Part shown: positions 7,773 through 15,747 of the stretch, piece after piece
How positions within the stretch are numbered: position 1 is the stretch's first letter
Layout: the number at the start of each line of letters is the position of its first letter
Origin: Rhodococcus sp. KRD162
GTDB lineage: Bacteria; Actinomycetota; Actinomycetes; Mycobacteriales; Mycobacteriaceae
Length of the DNA: 64,000 bases
Assembly: GCF_017168335.1 (NCBI RefSeq)
Contig: NZ_JABFAU010000003.1
Coordinates: 316,972-380,971, forward strand
Reading direction: 5' to 3'
Position numbers and translations under genes: made by a program
The notes under the pieces: model-generated
The model's input: the letters and a program-made list of their open reading frames with translations, nothing else
Told to the model about the DNA's origin: nothing
Database searches by the model: none

Positions 7773-8861
7773 ATGACACTCTCTCTCGAAACCCCATCGC
7801 TCGACGATCAGCGAACGATCAGCATCAGCCCGCTGGCAGCGCCGTCGGTGCTGCGCCGCGAACATGCCGTCGACGACGCGATCTCGGCCACGGTCCGTAC
7901 CGGCCGCGCCGGAGTCGTCGACGTTCTCGACGGCCGTGACGATCGACTGATCGTCGTCGTCGGACCGTGCTCGGTGCACGACACCGACGCTGCTCTGGAC
8001 TACGCCCGGCGTCTGGCGACCATCGCGTCCGAACTGGGCGATCGACTGCACATCGTCATGCGCGTCTACTTCGAGAAGCCGCGGACGACGCTCGGTTGGA
8101 AAGGTCTGATCAACGATCCGCACCTCGACGGCAGCTTCGATATCAACTCGGGCCTGCGGGTGGGGCGTCAACTGCTGCTCGATATCTCCGCCCTCGGTCT
8201 GCCGGTCGGGTGCGAGTTCCTCGACCCGATCACCCCGCAGTACATCGCCGACCTGGTCAGTTACGGTGCGATCGGTGCACGGACCGCGGCGAGCCAGGTG
8301 CACCGTCAACTGTGCAGTGCACTGTCGATGCCGGTGGGAATCAAGAACTCGACCGAGGGCGACATTCAGGTGGCGGTCGATGGAACGCGAGCCGCTGCGG
8401 CGAGCCACGTGTTCCCCGGAACCGACCTGGACGGCCAGGGCGCTTTGATCCGCACCGTCGGAAACCCCGACTGCCATGTCATTCTGCGCGGCGGCGTCGA
8501 CGGGCCGAACTACGATGCCGAGTCGGTTGCCGATACCGTCGCACGACTACGTAAGTCGGGTTTGCCCGAACGTGTGGTCATCGACGCCAGCCACGGCAAC
8601 AGCCGCAAGGACCACAACAAGCAGGTCGACGTGGTCACCGACGTGGCCGCCAGGGTTGCAGCAGGTGAACACGGGATCGTCGGCCTGATGCTCGAGAGCT
8701 TCCTGATCGCCGGGCGTCAGGATCTCGAACTCGGCCGTCGCGAGGATTTGGTGTACGGACAGTCCATCACCGATGCCTGCCTCGACTGGGACACGACGGC
8801 AACACAATTGAGGGTATTGGCCACGGCCGTCGAGGAGCGTCGAAGCGCTCGCGCCGAGTGA
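7773..8861 (+). CDS. aroF: 3-deoxy-7-phosphoheptulonate (DAHP) synthase, class I
   Basis: This 362-residue type I DAHP synthase (AroF/G/H class) condenses phosphoenolpyruvate with erythrose 4-phosphate, the entry to the shikimate pathway. Family motifs are LIVVVGPCSVHD, MRVYFEKPRTTLGWKGLIND, EFLDPITPQYI, GARTAASQVHR and VIDASHGNSRKDH, which hold the metal- and substrate-binding residues. Length is normal. The gene is divergent from metE. The leader peptide and competing RNA stems directly upstream suggest control by charged aromatic tRNA. The symbol aroF rather than aroG is a naming choice. Confidence 0.94.
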   Translation: MTLSLETPSLDDQRTISISPLAAPSVLRREHAVDDAISATVRTGRAGVVDVLDGRDDRLIVVVGPCSVHDTDAALDYARRLATIASELGDRLHIVMRVYFEKPRTTLGWKGLINDPHLDGSFDINSGLRVGRQLLLDISALGLPVGCEFLDPITPQYIADLVSYGAIGARTAASQVHRQLCSALSMPVGIKNSTEGDIQVAVDGTRAAAASHVFPGTDLDGQGALIRTVGNPDCHVILRGGVDGPNYDAESVADTVARLRKSGLPERVVIDASHGNSRKDHNKQVDVVTDVAARVAAGEHGIVGLMLESFLIAGRQDLELGRREDLVYGQSITDACLDWDTTATQLRVLATAVEERRSARAE

Positions 8862-8907
8862 CCGAGGACCCCGCGCGTCGGCGAACAGTTTTCGAGCGAA
8901 CCGGGTT

Positions 8908-9528
8908 TCAGCGAACTCCGCGTGGTCGGAACTGCACGCTGATGCGTGGGCCGACCGCGCGGGTCGACTTGGGGATGGCGTGTTCCCATGTTCGTTGACA
9001 CGAGCCGCCCATCACCACCAGGTCGCCGTGCCCGAGTGTGAACTTCAGCGACGAGCCGCCGCCGCGAGGTCGGAGCAGGAGTTGCCTCGTGGCACCGAGC
9101 GATACGATCGCCACCATCGTGTCCTCGGTGGCGCTGCGTCCGATGTTGTCGCCGTGCCAGGCGACGCTGTCGGATCCGTTGCGGTAGTAGCACAGTCCGG
9201 CGGTGGCGAAGGATTCGCCGAGCTCGCTGCGGTAGTGATCGTCGAGAACATCGCGTGCGGTGTACAGCGCGGTATCCGGCCACCGCTCCCGCTCGGCGTA
9301 GAACCGAACCAGACGCGGCACGTCGACCACCCGGTCGTACATCTGCCTGCGCTCGGCGCGCCAGTCGACGGCGTGTACGAGTGACTCGAACAGGTTGGTA
9401 TCGGACAACCAGCCCGGGCGCACGTCCACCCAGGCTCCGCGGGTCAGCTCACGGCGGGTGACCGAATCCAGCGTTCCGACGCCACCGTCGTCCTCACCGA
9501 ACAACGAGCCCTGCATCGCGATCGACAT
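8908..9528 (-). CDS. AlkB-like 2-oxoglutarate/Fe(II) dioxygenase
   Basis: A 206-residue AlkB-family protein, likely repairing alkylated bases (1-meA, 3-meC) by oxidative demethylation. The iron ligands appear as H125 and D127 (AWHGDN) and H183 (TWEHAIPK). The 2OG-binding Arg is in GPRISVQFR near residue 195, and LGATRQLLLRP and LGHGDLVVMGG are also typical. I chose the ATG at 9528 because it follows GGAGGT. The upstream in-frame extension reads into the neighbouring divergent promoter. Whether it acts on DNA, RNA or another substrate is not decided by sequence. Confidence 0.88.
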   Translation of the reverse strand: MSIAMQGSLFGEDDGGVGTLDSVTRRELTRGAWVDVRPGWLSDTNLFESLVHAVDWRAERRQMYDRVVDVPRLVRFYAERERWPDTALYTARDVLDDHYRSELGESFATAGLCYYRNGSDSVAWHGDNIGRSATEDTMVAIVSLGATRQLLLRPRGGGSSLKFTLGHGDLVVMGGSCQRTWEHAIPKSTRAVGPRISVQFRPRGVR

Positions 9529-9588
9529 GACCTCCACCGTATCGAACAGGTGTTCCCATTTCCAGTGAGCGGCGGTATGGTCTCGCGT

Positions 9589-10014
9589 ATGGGGTACCGA
9601 TTTCAGGTCGTGGTGGACAGCGCGGAGCCGCATGCACTCGCGGCGTGGTGGGCGCAGACTCTGGGCTGGCAGCTCGAACCCAGCAACGAGGACTTCATTC
9701 GCGAGATGGTCGCCGTAGGCCGTGCCCGCGAGGAGGATACGACCACTTTCGAAGGAGTTCTGGTGTGGCGGGCCGGTGCGGCCATCGTCGATCCCGAGTC
9801 ACCCGGCACCCCGCGGGTGCTGTTCCAGTCGGTGCCCGAACCCAAGTCGGTGAAGAACCGCCTGCATCTGGACATCCGTGTCGGCGAGGAGCGCGAGAGC
9901 GTGGTCGCCTCGCTGGAAGAGCGCGGTGCGTCGGTACTGCATCGGGGGAACCAGGGCGCCAGCATCTGGATCACGATGATCGATCCCGAGGGCAACGAGT
10001 TCTGCGTCGGCTGA
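9589..10014 (+). CDS. VOC-superfamily (glyoxalase/bleomycin-resistance fold) protein
   Basis: A 141-residue protein of one vicinal-oxygen-chelate module pair. It opens MGYRFQVVVDSAEPHALAAW, where the early His-x-x-A-x-W-W is the usual first half-module, and ends MIDPEGNEFCVG, the second. KNRLHLDIRV supplies the central metal-site-like His. Many such small proteins in actinobacteria have no known substrate. The gene is divergent from the AlkB-like gene. GTG at 9550 and ATG at 9577 are alternative starts that would add 13 or 4 residues. Confidence 0.75.
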   Translation: MGYRFQVVVDSAEPHALAAWWAQTLGWQLEPSNEDFIREMVAVGRAREEDTTTFEGVLVWRAGAAIVDPESPGTPRVLFQSVPEPKSVKNRLHLDIRVGEERESVVASLEERGASVLHRGNQGASIWITMIDPEGNEFCVG

Positions 10015-10031
10015 GCTACAGATATGCGCTG

Positions 10032-11051
10032 TCACCGATAGGCGCTGGGAGTCTGGCCGGTCCAGCGTTTGAAGGCTCGGCGGAACGCACTCGGCTCGGA
10101 GAAACCGAGACGGGTCGAGATGTCGTCGACGCTGTCGCCGCGGCTGAGTCCGGATATCGCTGCATCGCGCAGCACTTCTTCTCGTATCTGGTTGATGGAG
10201 GTGCCCTCCTGGCGGAGGACGCGCCGCAGGTGCGGCGGGCTGATGTTGAGCATTTCCGCGATGGCCTCGGTTCCCGGTGCGCCGCCTTTGAATCCGGTTT
10301 CGAGAGCGCGGCGAACCTGGCTCGATGCGGTGCTGTCGTAGTCTCGGGACGAGAAGAGCAGATTAGGTGACTCCGCGAGATACTCGGCGAGAGTGTCCTC
10401 GGTCTGCACGATCGGTGCGCGCATGACCGCATTGTCGAATTCCAATGTGGCACGGTCGGTTCCGAATTCCACCCGGGTGCCGAAGATCGCGTCGTACATT
10501 TTGGCGGCCTCCGACCCCGGAAACTCGTACGGCAGTTGCACCGACAGCAGCTTGACCCGGTTGCCGATGAGCCAGGCAGCGAATCGGTGCAGCAGAATCA
10601 ACAGGAAGTCGGTCAGCAGTCGCTCGGCGAGTTCGTTGGCCTCGGCGCTCAGATCGTTGGTGGCGTGGACGTGCACCGTCAACACCGTCGAGTCCTCGGT
10701 TCTGTTCAGCATCATCGGCTGGACCGGAATCAGCACGCGCATCGTCTCGGACATCCGGGTCAGCGCGGCCGATAGATTCTCGGTGTGAATGAGGGTCTGG
10801 CACACCACCCGAAAGGTGCCGCGCCGCACCGGTACTGCGGCGAGGCCGAACAGCTCGTCACCGGTCATCGCCCAGACCGCCTTGGTGAACGAGGTGACCT
10901 GTTCGGTGGTCAGGCGTTTCGTCGGGTCGTCGAGGATGGAGGTTGCGATGTCGGCCATCGACAACGGGTAGGTCAAGTCCGCCCCACCGCTCGCTGCGAG
11001 GTCGACGGCCTTTCGGATGAAATACGCCGGAATGGTGGGCTGGGGAGTCAC
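10032..11051 (-). CDS. AraC-family transcriptional regulator with arabinose-binding-like N-terminal domain
   Basis: This 339-residue protein carries a C-terminal AraC/XylS pair of helix-turn-helix motifs: MLNISPPHLRRVLRQEGTSI and then LGFSEPSAFRRAFKRWTGQT near the end. About 200 residues before them look like the PF12625 (Arabinose_bd) domain of regulators such as ArgR/OruR. The GTG start overlaps the stop of the upstream aminotransferase gene as GTGA, so the two genes form one translational unit. The effector is unknown. The tight coupling hints at control related to the aminotransferase, but that is inference. Confidence 0.85.
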   Translation of the reverse strand: MTPQPTIPAYFIRKAVDLAASGGADLTYPLSMADIATSILDDPTKRLTTEQVTSFTKAVWAMTGDELFGLAAVPVRRGTFRVVCQTLIHTENLSAALTRMSETMRVLIPVQPMMLNRTEDSTVLTVHVHATNDLSAEANELAERLLTDFLLILLHRFAAWLIGNRVKLLSVQLPYEFPGSEAAKMYDAIFGTRVEFGTDRATLEFDNAVMRAPIVQTEDTLAEYLAESPNLLFSSRDYDSTASSQVRRALETGFKGGAPGTEAIAEMLNISPPHLRRVLRQEGTSINQIREEVLRDAAISGLSRGDSVDDISTRLGFSEPSAFRRAFKRWTGQTPSAYR

Positions 11052-12220
11052 AATTTCCGTAGCCTCTCGGCGGCCTCGGCAAGCACCTCGTCCTGCTTGC
11101 AGAATGCGAAGCGCACCAGTGATGTCCATTGGGCTGGCTCGTCGACGAACGCCGTGACCGGAACTGCCGCGACACCCACCAGTTGCGGCAGTGACCGGCA
11201 GAATTCGTAGGCGTCACCGCGCCCGAACGACGCGATATCCGCGCACACGAAATAGGTTCCCGCGCTGTGCTTCACATCCGCTCCAGCGGCGGACAGCGCA
11301 GCCGAGAGCGTGTCTCGTTTGCGTTGGAGCCCGTCGCGCATCGCCGCTATCCACGCCTGTTCGTGCTCGAGTGCGTACGCAACTGCTGGCTGGAAAGGAG
11401 TGCCGCCGACGAAACTCATGAACTGCTTGGCGGCGCGGACAGCGTCGATCAGAGCGGCAGGGCCCAGCGCCCAACCCGTCTTCCACCCGGTGGCATTGAA
11501 GGTCTTCGCTGCACTCGACACGGTGACGGTGCGCTCGAACATTCCCGGCAGTGTCGCGATCGGCGTATGTACCCCGCCGTCGAACACGAGGTGTTCGTAC
11601 ACCTCGTCGGTGAGCACGAGCAGATCGTGGGCCGTTGCGATCTCGGCGATGCGGACCATGGTGGCGCGGTCGAAGACCGTACCCGTCGGATTGTGTGGGG
11701 AGTTGACGATCAGCATGCGCGTGCGCGGCCCGACGGCGCGTTCGAGGGCATCGGTATCGACGGTCCACCCCGCCCCGTCGGCGACCAATGGTACGGAGGT
11801 GCGCGTGGCACCGGCGAGGGCGATGGCGGCTGCGTAGGAGTCGTAGAACGGCTCTATCAGAAGGACCTCGTCACCCGGTTCGATCAATCCGAGCAGGGTT
11901 GCCGATATCGCCTCGGTGGCACCGACGGTGACGAGCACCTCGGAATCGGGGTCGTAGCCGAGCCCGAATCGCCGCTCGCGGTCGGCGGCGACAGCGCGGC
12001 GCAGTACCGGCATGCCGGGGCCGGGGGAGTATTGGTTGAGCCCCTGTGCGATGGCTTCGCGTGCCGACTCGAGCATGGCGGGCGGCCCGTCGGTATCGGG
12101 AAAGCCCTGCCCGAGATTGACGGCGTCGGTGGCCACGGCCAGGGCCGTCATCTCGGCGAAGATCGTCGATGCGAACGGGCGCAGGCGCGCGACGGTGCGC
12201 GAGGGCGGCATCTCGGACAT
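11048..12220 (-). CDS. dapC: PLP-dependent aminotransferase, probable N-succinyldiaminopimelate aminotransferase DapC
   Basis: A 390-residue class I/II aminotransferase. The PLP lysine is K239 in SSAAKTFNATGWK, and NSPHNPTGTVF, LTDEVYEHLVF and FVRFAFCK-like end motifs are present (here LVRFAFCKQDE). It closely resembles the M. tuberculosis Rv0858c product annotated DapC, and the order of neighbouring genes (XPB helicase, rpfA) is also that of Rv0858c. DapC makes N-succinyl-diaminopimelate for lysine and peptidoglycan. The family also holds kynurenine and methionine-salvage enzymes, so substrate is inferred. The start ATG at 12220 gives MSEMPPSRTVARLRPFAS. Confidence 0.82.
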   Translation of the reverse strand: MSEMPPSRTVARLRPFASTIFAEMTALAVATDAVNLGQGFPDTDGPPAMLESAREAIAQGLNQYSPGPGMPVLRRAVAADRERRFGLGYDPDSEVLVTVGATEAISATLLGLIEPGDEVLLIEPFYDSYAAAIALAGATRTSVPLVADGAGWTVDTDALERAVGPRTRMLIVNSPHNPTGTVFDRATMVRIAEIATAHDLLVLTDEVYEHLVFDGGVHTPIATLPGMFERTVTVSSAAKTFNATGWKTGWALGPAALIDAVRAAKQFMSFVGGTPFQPAVAYALEHEQAWIAAMRDGLQRKRDTLSAALSAAGADVKHSAGTYFVCADIASFGRGDAYEFCRSLPQLVGVAAVPVTAFVDEPAQWTSLVRFAFCKQDEVLAEAAERLRKL

Positions 12221-12281
12221 TCCTGCAGCGTAGTTCACAGTGCGGAGCCGAATATTCGGGCTGCGTCTGTACTGTGCTGTC

Positions 12282-13268
12282 ATGCGATTCGGATTGTTCG
12301 TTCCACAGGGCTGGCGGCTGGATCTGGTCGGTATCGATCCCGCTCGGCACTGGACGGTGATGCGCGATCACGCGCTCGCCGCGGAGGCCGGACCATGGGA
12401 GTCCCTGTGGGTGTACGACCACTTCCACACCGTTCCCACGGCCACCGACGAGGCGACGCACGAGGCCTGGTCGCTGATGTCTGCGTTGGCCGCGAGTACT
12501 TCCCGGATCAGGCTCGGCCAGATGTGCACCGCGATGTCGTATCGCAATCCGGCCTATCTCGCCAAAGTTGCTGCCACGGTGGACATCATTTCCGGAGGTC
12601 GCGTGGAGATGGGTATCGGCGGGGGCTGGTACGAACACGAGTTCCGCGCCTACGGCTACGGTTTCCCCTCTGCTGGAGAACGATTGGGACGGCTGGACGA
12701 GGGCGTTCAGATATTCACTCAGGCCTGGACGACCGGCGAAGTCTTTTTCGACGGAAAGCACTACCGGATCGACGGTGCCGTGGTGCGTCCGCTGCCGCTG
12801 CAGGAGGGCGGAATTCCGCTGTGGATCGCGGGCGGCGGCGAGAAGGTGACGCTGAGGATCGCGGCGAAATACGCGAAGTACACCAACTTCGACGGAACCC
12901 CCACCGGGTTCGCGGCCAAATCGGCCCTGCTGCGCGAGCACTGCTCCGCCGTGGGCACCGACTTCGATGCCATCGTCCGCTCGGCGAACTACAACGTGAT
13001 CATCGGCGCGACCGAGGCCGAGGTGGAGGACAAGCTCCGCGCGCTCGAGAGTCGGCTCACCGAGTACGTGGGTGCGGACAAGGCGGCGGGAGCTCTGACG
13101 GCATTTCGCGGCATGCCTGCCGTCGGCACTGCCGAACAGATCGTCCGGAATCTGACGGCGCTGCAGCAGCAGGGGATGACCTACGGCATCTTCTACTTTC
13201 CCGAGGCTGCCTACGACCGTTCCGGTATCGAACTGTTCGAGCGCGAGGTCATCGGGGCGCTGGGGTAG
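12282..13268 (+). CDS. LLM-class F420-dependent oxidoreductase
   Basis: A 328-residue luciferase-like monooxygenase-fold protein of the kind that uses cofactor F420 in mycobacteria and rhodococci. It opens MRFGLFVPQGWRLDLVGIDP. SLWVYDHFHTVP, RIRLGQMCTAMSYRNPAYLA and MGIGGGWYEHEFRAYGY are the barrel strands that bind cofactor and are typical of this group. The gene is divergent from dapC with about 60 bases between. Substrate unknown. Confidence 0.85.
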   Translation: MRFGLFVPQGWRLDLVGIDPARHWTVMRDHALAAEAGPWESLWVYDHFHTVPTATDEATHEAWSLMSALAASTSRIRLGQMCTAMSYRNPAYLAKVAATVDIISGGRVEMGIGGGWYEHEFRAYGYGFPSAGERLGRLDEGVQIFTQAWTTGEVFFDGKHYRIDGAVVRPLPLQEGGIPLWIAGGGEKVTLRIAAKYAKYTNFDGTPTGFAAKSALLREHCSAVGTDFDAIVRSANYNVIIGATEAEVEDKLRALESRLTEYVGADKAAGALTAFRGMPAVGTAEQIVRNLTALQQQGMTYGIFYFPEAAYDRSGIELFEREVIGALG

Positions 13269-13269
13269 A

Positions 13270-13938
13270 TCAGCGCAGGTCCTCGGGTAGCTCCGCTCGA
13301 TCGATGAGCAGTTGCTGGTTCTTGGACGTGCGCACCTTCTCCGACAGTCCGATGTTGGCATGCAGCAACGCCCATTCGCCCTCGGTGATGGCATCGGTTG
13401 CGCGGGCGAGGACCGCCTGGTCGGTGGTGCCCCAGGCAATGGGCATCACCGAGACCAACTGCCACGTCCGCCCGCCCTTGTTTCTGCCGCGATCGGCGAG
13501 TACCGACACCGAGGGCACCTGGGCACCGCGTTCCATGGCGTGGCCGGGGAGCGCGCGGACTCTGCGGGTGATCAGCACGTAGTACGGTTCGTCCACCCCG
13601 GGCTTCCCGATATCGATCAGCGCGAGCAGCAGCGCACCGTCCGGTAGCTTCTCGGCCACCACCGAAGGGACCAGATCGCCTGCGGCATATCGTGATTCGA
13701 TGGAGCCCATCTTGCGAGGTGCCCACACCATCACCCACAGCGAGGTGGCCGCACCGATGCAGAACACCGCACCGAGGATGTAGGACCACGCTGTGGCGAT
13801 CCAGATGAACCATGCTCCGAGGGCGATCAGGAAGACTGCCGTGACCGCTGCGGAGGTGCGTAGCCGGCGAAGCTCGGTGAACGTCTCGTTGACCGACTTC
13901 GCATGGGCTACGTCTACGGGGAACTGGAACTTGCGCAC
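13270..13938 (-). CDS. Membrane-anchored protein, DUF3239-like
   Basis: A 222-residue protein with a GTG start (VRKFQFPVDVAHAKSVNETF). It has two adjacent hydrophobic segments at about residues 30-72 and then a soluble domain of about 150 residues rich in short beta-type stretches (DEPYYVLITRRVRALPGH, TWQLVSVMPIAWGTTDQAV). The opening resembles the actinobacterial DUF3239 family as I remember it. No catalytic motif is visible. It converges on the LLM gene, with 1 base between the two stop codons. Confidence 0.6.
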   Translation of the reverse strand: MRKFQFPVDVAHAKSVNETFTELRRLRTSAAVTAVFLIALGAWFIWIATAWSYILGAVFCIGAATSLWVMVWAPRKMGSIESRYAAGDLVPSVVAEKLPDGALLLALIDIGKPGVDEPYYVLITRRVRALPGHAMERGAQVPSVSVLADRGRNKGGRTWQLVSVMPIAWGTTDQAVLARATDAITEGEWALLHANIGLSEKVRTSKNQQLLIDRAELPEDLR

Positions 13939-14003
13939 AGGGCTATTCCTAACACGCCGAGGATGCGTGCGTCCTACCACGACGGCAATGCGGACGCGTG
14001 GAC

Positions 14004-15659
14004 TCAGATCGCCGGGCCGAGCAGATCGTCTGCGTCGGTGATGCGGTACGCATAACCCTGCTCGGCGAGGAAACGCTGCCGGTGTGCGGCGTACTCGGCG
14101 TCGAGGGTGTCGCGCGAGACCACCGAGTAGAAGTGTGCCTGACCGCCGTCGTGCTTGGGCCTGAGTAGGCGGCCGAGACGCTGCGCTTCTTCCTGCCGGG
14201 ACCCGAACGTTCCCGAAACCTGAACTGCCACCGATGCTTCGGGGAGATCGATCGAGAAGTTCGCGACCTTGCTGACGACCAGGGTCTGGATCTCGCCCTT
14301 CCGGAAGGCCTCGAAGAGCACCTCGCGTTCCTTGTTCTTGGTCGAGCCCTGGATCACCGGCGCGTTCAGCGCTTCACCCAGCTCGTTGAGCTGATCGAGG
14401 TACGCACCGATCACCAAGGTCGGCGCATCCTGATGCTTGTCGAGAATCGACTTCACGACGGCTGTCTTCGTGTGGGCCGTCGAGCACAATTTGTAGCGCT
14501 CCTCGGGTTCGGCGACGGCGTACGCCATGCGCTCGGCGTCGGTGAGGGTGACGCGGACCTCGATGCACTCCGCCGGGGCGATCCAGCCCTGAGCTTCGAT
14601 GTCCTTCCACGGCGCGTCGTAGCGCTTGGGTCCGATCAACGAGAACACGTCACCCTCGCGGCCGTCCTCTCGCACGAGCGTCGCCGTCAGGCCGAGGCGC
14701 CGACGCGATTGCAGGTCTGCCGTCATGCGAAACACCGGAGCTGGGAGCAGGTGCACCTCGTCGTAGATCACCAGACCCCAGTCGCGGGAATCGAACAGCT
14801 CGAGATGCTTGTATTCACCCTTGGTGCGACGCGTGATCACCTGGTACGTGGCGATTGTCACAGGGCGAATCTCCTTGCGCTCGCCCGAGTACTCGCCGAT
14901 TTCCTCCTCGGTGAGCGAGGTGCGCGCAATGAGCTCGCGCTTCCACTGCCGACCGGCGACGGTGTTGGTCACCAGAATCAGCGTGGTGGCCTTCGCTCTG
15001 GCCATCGCGGCCGCGCCGACCATCGTCTTGCCTGCGCCGCAGGGAAGCACCACCACGCCGGAGCCGCCGGCCCAGAACGAATCCGCCGCCATCTCCTGGT
15101 AATCGCGCAGAGTCCAGTTGCCGCCCTCGGTGTCGAGCTCGATGGGGTGCGCTTCGCCGTCGACGTAGCCGGCGAGATCCTCGGCCGGCCAGCCGATCTT
15201 GAGCAGCATCTGCTTGAGGTGGCCGCGCTCGCTGGGGTGGACGATGACGGTGTCCTCGTCCACCTGTGCGCCCAGCATCGGGGCGATCTTCTTGTGGCGC
15301 ATCACTTCGGTGAGCACTGCGCGGTCGAGACTGATCAGTGCCAGGCCGTGGATGGGGCTCTTGACCAGTTGCAAGCGGCCGTAACGGGCCATGGTGTCGA
15401 CGATGTCGACCAGCAGGGGCTGCGGTACCGCGTACCGGGAGAAATTCACCAGGGCGTCGACCACCTGCTCGGCGTCGTGGCCGGCCGCTCGCGCGTTCCA
15501 CAGGGCCAGCGGGGTGATGCGGTAGGTATGGACGTGCTCGGGGGCACGTTCGAGCTCCGCGAACGGTGCGATGGCCGCCCGCGCTGCGCCCGCGAGTTCG
15601 TGATCGATCTCGAGCAACAGCGTTTTATCGGACTGGACGATCAGCGGGCCGTCGGTCAC
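14004..15659 (-). CDS. XPB/Ercc3-type DNA repair helicase
   Basis: A 551-residue superfamily 2 helicase of the XPB class, close in length to the mycobacterial Ercc3. After an N-terminal domain it shows Walker A (PCGAGKTM, near 208), the DEVH box (YDEVHLLPAPVFR, near 299), LGLTATLVREDGREGD, the RED-like motif of XPB, and C-terminal motif VI (RQEEAQRLGRLLRPK). It unwinds DNA 3'-5' in vitro in relatives. I chose the GTG at 15659, which follows GGAGGAACC. The helicase-associated protein gene lies just upstream on the same strand. Confidence 0.93.
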   Translation of the reverse strand: MTDGPLIVQSDKTLLLEIDHELAGAARAAIAPFAELERAPEHVHTYRITPLALWNARAAGHDAEQVVDALVNFSRYAVPQPLLVDIVDTMARYGRLQLVKSPIHGLALISLDRAVLTEVMRHKKIAPMLGAQVDEDTVIVHPSERGHLKQMLLKIGWPAEDLAGYVDGEAHPIELDTEGGNWTLRDYQEMAADSFWAGGSGVVVLPCGAGKTMVGAAAMARAKATTLILVTNTVAGRQWKRELIARTSLTEEEIGEYSGERKEIRPVTIATYQVITRRTKGEYKHLELFDSRDWGLVIYDEVHLLPAPVFRMTADLQSRRRLGLTATLVREDGREGDVFSLIGPKRYDAPWKDIEAQGWIAPAECIEVRVTLTDAERMAYAVAEPEERYKLCSTAHTKTAVVKSILDKHQDAPTLVIGAYLDQLNELGEALNAPVIQGSTKNKEREVLFEAFRKGEIQTLVVSKVANFSIDLPEASVAVQVSGTFGSRQEEAQRLGRLLRPKHDGGQAHFYSVVSRDTLDAEYAAHRQRFLAEQGYAYRITDADDLLGPAI

Positions 15660-15747
15660 GGTTCCTCCTAGAGACTTCTGCTGCGCCCGAAAGAGCGCAA
15701 CTTCTCCATTGTCCACAGGTAGGGGCGTGCGTGCACGCGAGCCCGGA

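Noticed and set aside
11267-13582. A 771-codon plus-strand frame over dapC and the LLM gene
   Set aside because: It is opposite dapC and in another frame of the LLM gene; the amino-acid composition is not protein-like.
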